Below are positions 7,071 to 8,542 of a DNA stretch of 8,542 nt, piece after piece; within the stretch, counting starts at the first letter, position 1, and each line of letters starts with the position of its first letter. Source of the DNA: Burkholderiaceae bacterium (GTDB lineage: Bacteria; Pseudomonadota; Gammaproteobacteria; Burkholderiales; Burkholderiaceae_E). Below the pieces are notes generated by a model. The model had not been told where the DNA came from, searched no databases, and was given only the letters and a program-made list of their open reading frames with translations. The DNA is taken from NCBI GenBank assembly GCA_019428955.1, contig JAHYJF010000154.1, forward strand, positions 1 to 8,542, written 5' to 3'. A program made the position numbers and the translations under genes.

Positions 7071-7148
7071 ACAACCCCAAGGACTCTCGTTATGGGCGAG
7101 GGACGACAGGGGGGCAGGTCACTGTCGGCGCAGCATCGATGCGCACGC

Positions 7149-7217
7149 TTGTTCAACAATCTTGCCAGCAGTTGAACATGCCCTTATGTTCAACGCATCA
7201 GAGAAGTGTTGAACATG
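7149..7217 (+). promoter_or_regulatory. Duplicated inverted-repeat operator over the nucleotidyltransferase promoter and start codon
   Basis: Four copies of a GTTGAACAT half-site lie in alternating orientation: TTGTTCAAC 7149-7157, GTTGAACAT 7171-7179, ATGTTCAAC 7186-7194 and GTTGAACAT 7208-7216. They form two dyads with identical geometry, 9-base arms separated by 13 bases, repeated with a 37-base period. The second dyad is perfect and the first has one mismatch. The inner pair (7171-7194) is also a perfect 9-base dyad around a six-base loop. The array covers the -10 region and runs into the start codon at 7215, as expected of an operator that blocks transcription or, as RNA, of a structure that hides the start. 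The binding protein is unknown, and the downstream protein shows no obvious helix-turn-helix. Confidence 0.7.
7162..7190 (+). promoter_or_regulatory. Candidate sigma70-like promoter for the nucleotidyltransferase gene
   Basis: TTGCCA (7162-7167) and TATGTT (7185-7190) are separated by 17 bases, the optimal spacing. Each matches 4 of 6 consensus bases. Transcription would begin near 7197, leaving a leader of about 18 bases that contains GAGAAG (7201-7206), eight bases before the ATG at 7215. A half-site of the inverted-repeat array lies in the spacer and another overlaps the -10. Confidence 0.5.
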
Positions 7218-8234
7218 ACCCTCGACCGCCACTCCCCCACCGCCCATGCCGCCTGGCACGATCTGCTGCGGCTGCTACTCGATGATCGCATGTCCGATTT
7301 TCGCGGCACCCCGACCCGCGTCGAGCGCGGCGGCAAGCATTATTGGTACGACAGCTACCGGGTCGGCACCGAGGTGCGCAAAGCCTATATCGGCGAGGAA
7401 GCACCCGAGCTTCTGGCCCGGATCGAGCGGCACCGCGAGTTGAAAGCTGAGGCGGAAACCCGCGCCGCCGAGCGCGCGCGGTTGGTGCGGATTCTGCGCG
7501 CCGAACGCTTTATGGGCATTGATGCCGCCAGCGGCAGCCTGCTTGCAGCGATGGCCAAGGCAGGCGTGTTCAGGCTTGGCGGCACTCTGGTCGGCACCCA
7601 GGCCTTCCGCCTCTACGAGGGCGAGCTTGGTGTTCGCTACCGTTTCGACGATCTTGCGCAGACCGGCGACATTGACATCGCGAGTTTCGAGCGGCTCTCG
7701 CTAGTGCTCGATGATCAGGCGCAGCCTTCGGCGGCCGAGGTGCTGGCGGGTTTTGCCTTCGATCCGGTGCCGAGCCTCACTGGCGACCAGACCTGGCGCT
7801 GGCGGCAAAGCAAGGGCAATGCACTCGTTGAATTCCTCACGCCCGCCTTTGGCGAGGAAGGCCAACGCCACCTGGCCGCGCTCGGCGTCTCGGCACAGGC
7901 GCTGCACCATCTGAACTACCTGATCGCTGAACCGATCCCGGCCGCGGTGCTCTACCGCTCAGGCGTCCTGGTGCAGATCCCGCGCCCCGAGCGCTTCGCC
8001 ATCCACAAGCTGATCGTCGCTGCGCGCCGCGGGGGTCGCGACCGGATCAAGGCATCGAAGGACCGTCGCCAGGCCGCGTTTCTGATCGCGGCGCTCGCCG
8101 AAGATCGGCCTGACGACCTGCGCGAGGCCTATGCCGACGCGCGCTCGCGCGGGCCGAAATGGCGAGAGCGGATTGAGGAGACGCTCGGCAGGATGCCGGA
8201 GGTGGCGGGGATGTTGCAGGGGGGTGGCGTTTAG
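7215..8234 (+). CDS. GSU2403-family nucleotidyltransferase-fold protein (NTP_transf_8-like)
   Basis: This 339-residue protein resembles the GSU2403-type nucleotidyltransferase-fold family, whose substrate is not known. Visible features, numbered from the ATG at 7215, are an N-terminal segment with KHYWYDSYRVG (41-51), an Arg/Glu/Ala-rich probable coiled coil (~65-97), the nucleotide-binding LGGTLVGTQAF (121-131), and TGDIDIASFE (150-159). The last segment supplies the D-x-D metal ligands D152 and D154. A possible third acid is E206 in VEFLTP. A C-terminal PRPERFAIHKLIVAARR (256-272) resembles the helix after the fold in MNT/AbiEii-like enzymes. No membrane segment or signal peptide is seen. 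GTG (7206) and TTG (7209) lie in frame upstream, but ATG 7215 is preferred because GAGAAG lies eight bases before it. The gene looks intact, stands alone behind its own promoter and operator array, and converges on recombinase copy 3. It could transfer a nucleotide to a protein, RNA or small molecule; a toxin-like or defence role is only a guess. Confidence 0.88.
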   Translation: MTLDRHSPTAHAAWHDLLRLLLDDRMSDFRGTPTRVERGGKHYWYDSYRVGTEVRKAYIGEEAPELLARIERHRELKAEAETRAAERARLVRILRAERFMGIDAASGSLLAAMAKAGVFRLGGTLVGTQAFRLYEGELGVRYRFDDLAQTGDIDIASFERLSLVLDDQAQPSAAEVLAGFAFDPVPSLTGDQTWRWRQSKGNALVEFLTPAFGEEGQRHLAALGVSAQALHHLNYLIAEPIPAAVLYRSGVLVQIPRPERFAIHKLIVAARRGGRDRIKASKDRRQAAFLIAALAEDRPDDLREAYADARSRGPKWRERIEETLGRMPEVAGMLQGGGV

Positions 8235-8290
8235 GCAACGGGGCAGGGGGCGATGGAGTATTGGATAGATGGAGGTGGGTTGTTTCGGCC

Positions 8291-8308
8291 CCTGCCCGGT
8301 TCGGCAGG
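8291..8308. terminator. Candidate hairpin between convergent nucleotidyltransferase and recombinase genes
   Basis: CCTGCC (8291-8296) and GGCAGG (8303-8308) pair perfectly around a six-base loop. The hairpin lies 56 bases after the nucleotidyltransferase stop and 13 bases after the recombinase stop on the other strand, a natural place for a shared terminator. No T-run follows on either strand, so intrinsic termination would be weak. The rest of the 87-base gap shows nothing recognisable. Confidence 0.3.
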
Positions 8309-8321
8309 CGACGCCGTCCCT

Positions 8322-8542
8322 TCACCCCCACACATTATACTCCGCGTTCTCCAGATAACGCGTCAGCACATTGAGCGATTTCCAGCCCCCCGCCCGCATG
8401 ATCGCCGCCGTTCCATGCCCGGCTTTCAGCAGGTCTTGCGCCGCGCCGACGCGCATCGAGTGGCCGCTGAAGTCGGCGATGTCGGCGGCGTCGAGGCCTG
8501 CGGATTTCGCGGCGGTCTTGATCAGGCGTTTCACGGTGGTAG
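8322..8542 (-). CDS. Tyrosine recombinase (integrase) C-terminal part, copy 3, continues past the window
   Basis: This is the best-preserved copy of the recombinase 3' end and possibly the end of a complete gene. The frame is open to the right edge, so the GTG at 8534 is not taken as the start. The visible 70-odd residues contain GHSMR (catalytic His and Arg of the HxxR box), GGWKS (Trp in the His/Trp position) and LTRYLE (predicted nucleophilic Tyr), and end NAEYNVWG with the stop at 8322-8324. The catalytic residues visible here are all present; the first Arg and the Lys would lie outside the window. Its 3' end faces the cargo to the left. Two truncated relatives of this same end recur at 6051 and 560 in the same orientation, so this gene is the likely source or relative of the enzyme that built the region. 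Confidence 0.88.
   Translation of the reverse strand, partial: TTVKRLIKTAAKSAGLDAADIADFSGHSMRVGAAQDLLKAGHGTAAIMRAGGWKSLNVLTRYLENAEYNVWG

Larger units (their letters stand above)
6608..7121 (+). mobile_element. IS3-family insertion sequence remnant, left part missing
   Basis: The segment holds the 3' third of an IS3-type transposase gene plus the following non-coding tail. It starts abruptly at about 6608, where egtD ends, so the left end, orfA and most of orfB are lost. The candidate right end is the GGGGGGCAGGTCA ending at 7121, which resembles the inverse of the TGACCTGCCCCC-like ends I associate with the IS407-type branch. This is family memory, and the left end needed to confirm it is absent. 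The tail contains a 50-bp tandem duplication and the coding part contains a 50-base foreign segment. The element is immobile as it stands. Confidence 0.7.

Noticed and set aside
7149..7217. CRISPR-like repeats
   Set aside because: The half-sites alternate in orientation and are only 9-10 bases long with fixed short gaps. This is operator geometry, not a repeat-spacer array.
8047..8331. Minus-strand frame across the end of the nucleotidyltransferase gene
   Set aside because: Its translation is a low-complexity Pro/Arg shadow of the real + strand gene.

Overview
The window is GC-rich. The transposase remnant (IS3 type, DD35E) and the egtD remnant resemble alphaproteobacterial sequences, and a sphingomonad is my best guess. 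That guess rests on family resemblance, not on any marker gene. The left edge looks like ordinary chromosome: the last ~168 codons of a GT-B glycosyltransferase on the + strand. Everything to its right looks like accessory DNA with a modular structure.

Layout: (1) 3-512, 3' part of a GT4 glycosyltransferase, +. (2) 560-787, remnant of the 3' end of a tyrosine recombinase gene, -. (3) 788-5902, a single 1704-codon gene, -, encoding an exonuclease-like domain, a small Cys cluster, a RecQ-type SF2 helicase and a UvrD/Rep-type SF1 helicase in one chain. (4) ~6051-6225, a second, decayed copy of the recombinase 3' end, -. (5) 6262-~6610, the C-terminal third of egtD (histidine methyltransferase), -, broken by (6) an IS3-family remnant, ~6608-7121, +. 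(7) 7215-8234, an intact GSU2403-type nucleotidyltransferase-fold gene, +, behind a promoter embedded in a paired inverted-repeat array. (8) 8322-8542, the best-preserved copy of the recombinase 3' end, -, running off the right edge.

The main structural observation is that three copies of the same recombinase 3' end lie in the same orientation and divide the region into two cargo compartments: the helicase alone, and the egtD/IS3/nucleotidyltransferase block. This fits serial site-specific integration at an attachment site inside or next to the integrase 3' end, with each event leaving a truncated 3' end at the far junction. Homologous duplication followed by decay is the alternative.

The two intact cargo genes are a nuclease-helicase fusion suited to processing DNA ends or foreign DNA, and a nucleotidyltransferase-fold gene with an apparently dedicated operator. 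Either could be a defence or element-maintenance function, but nothing in the sequence proves this. They are on opposite strands, in different compartments, and do not form an operon.
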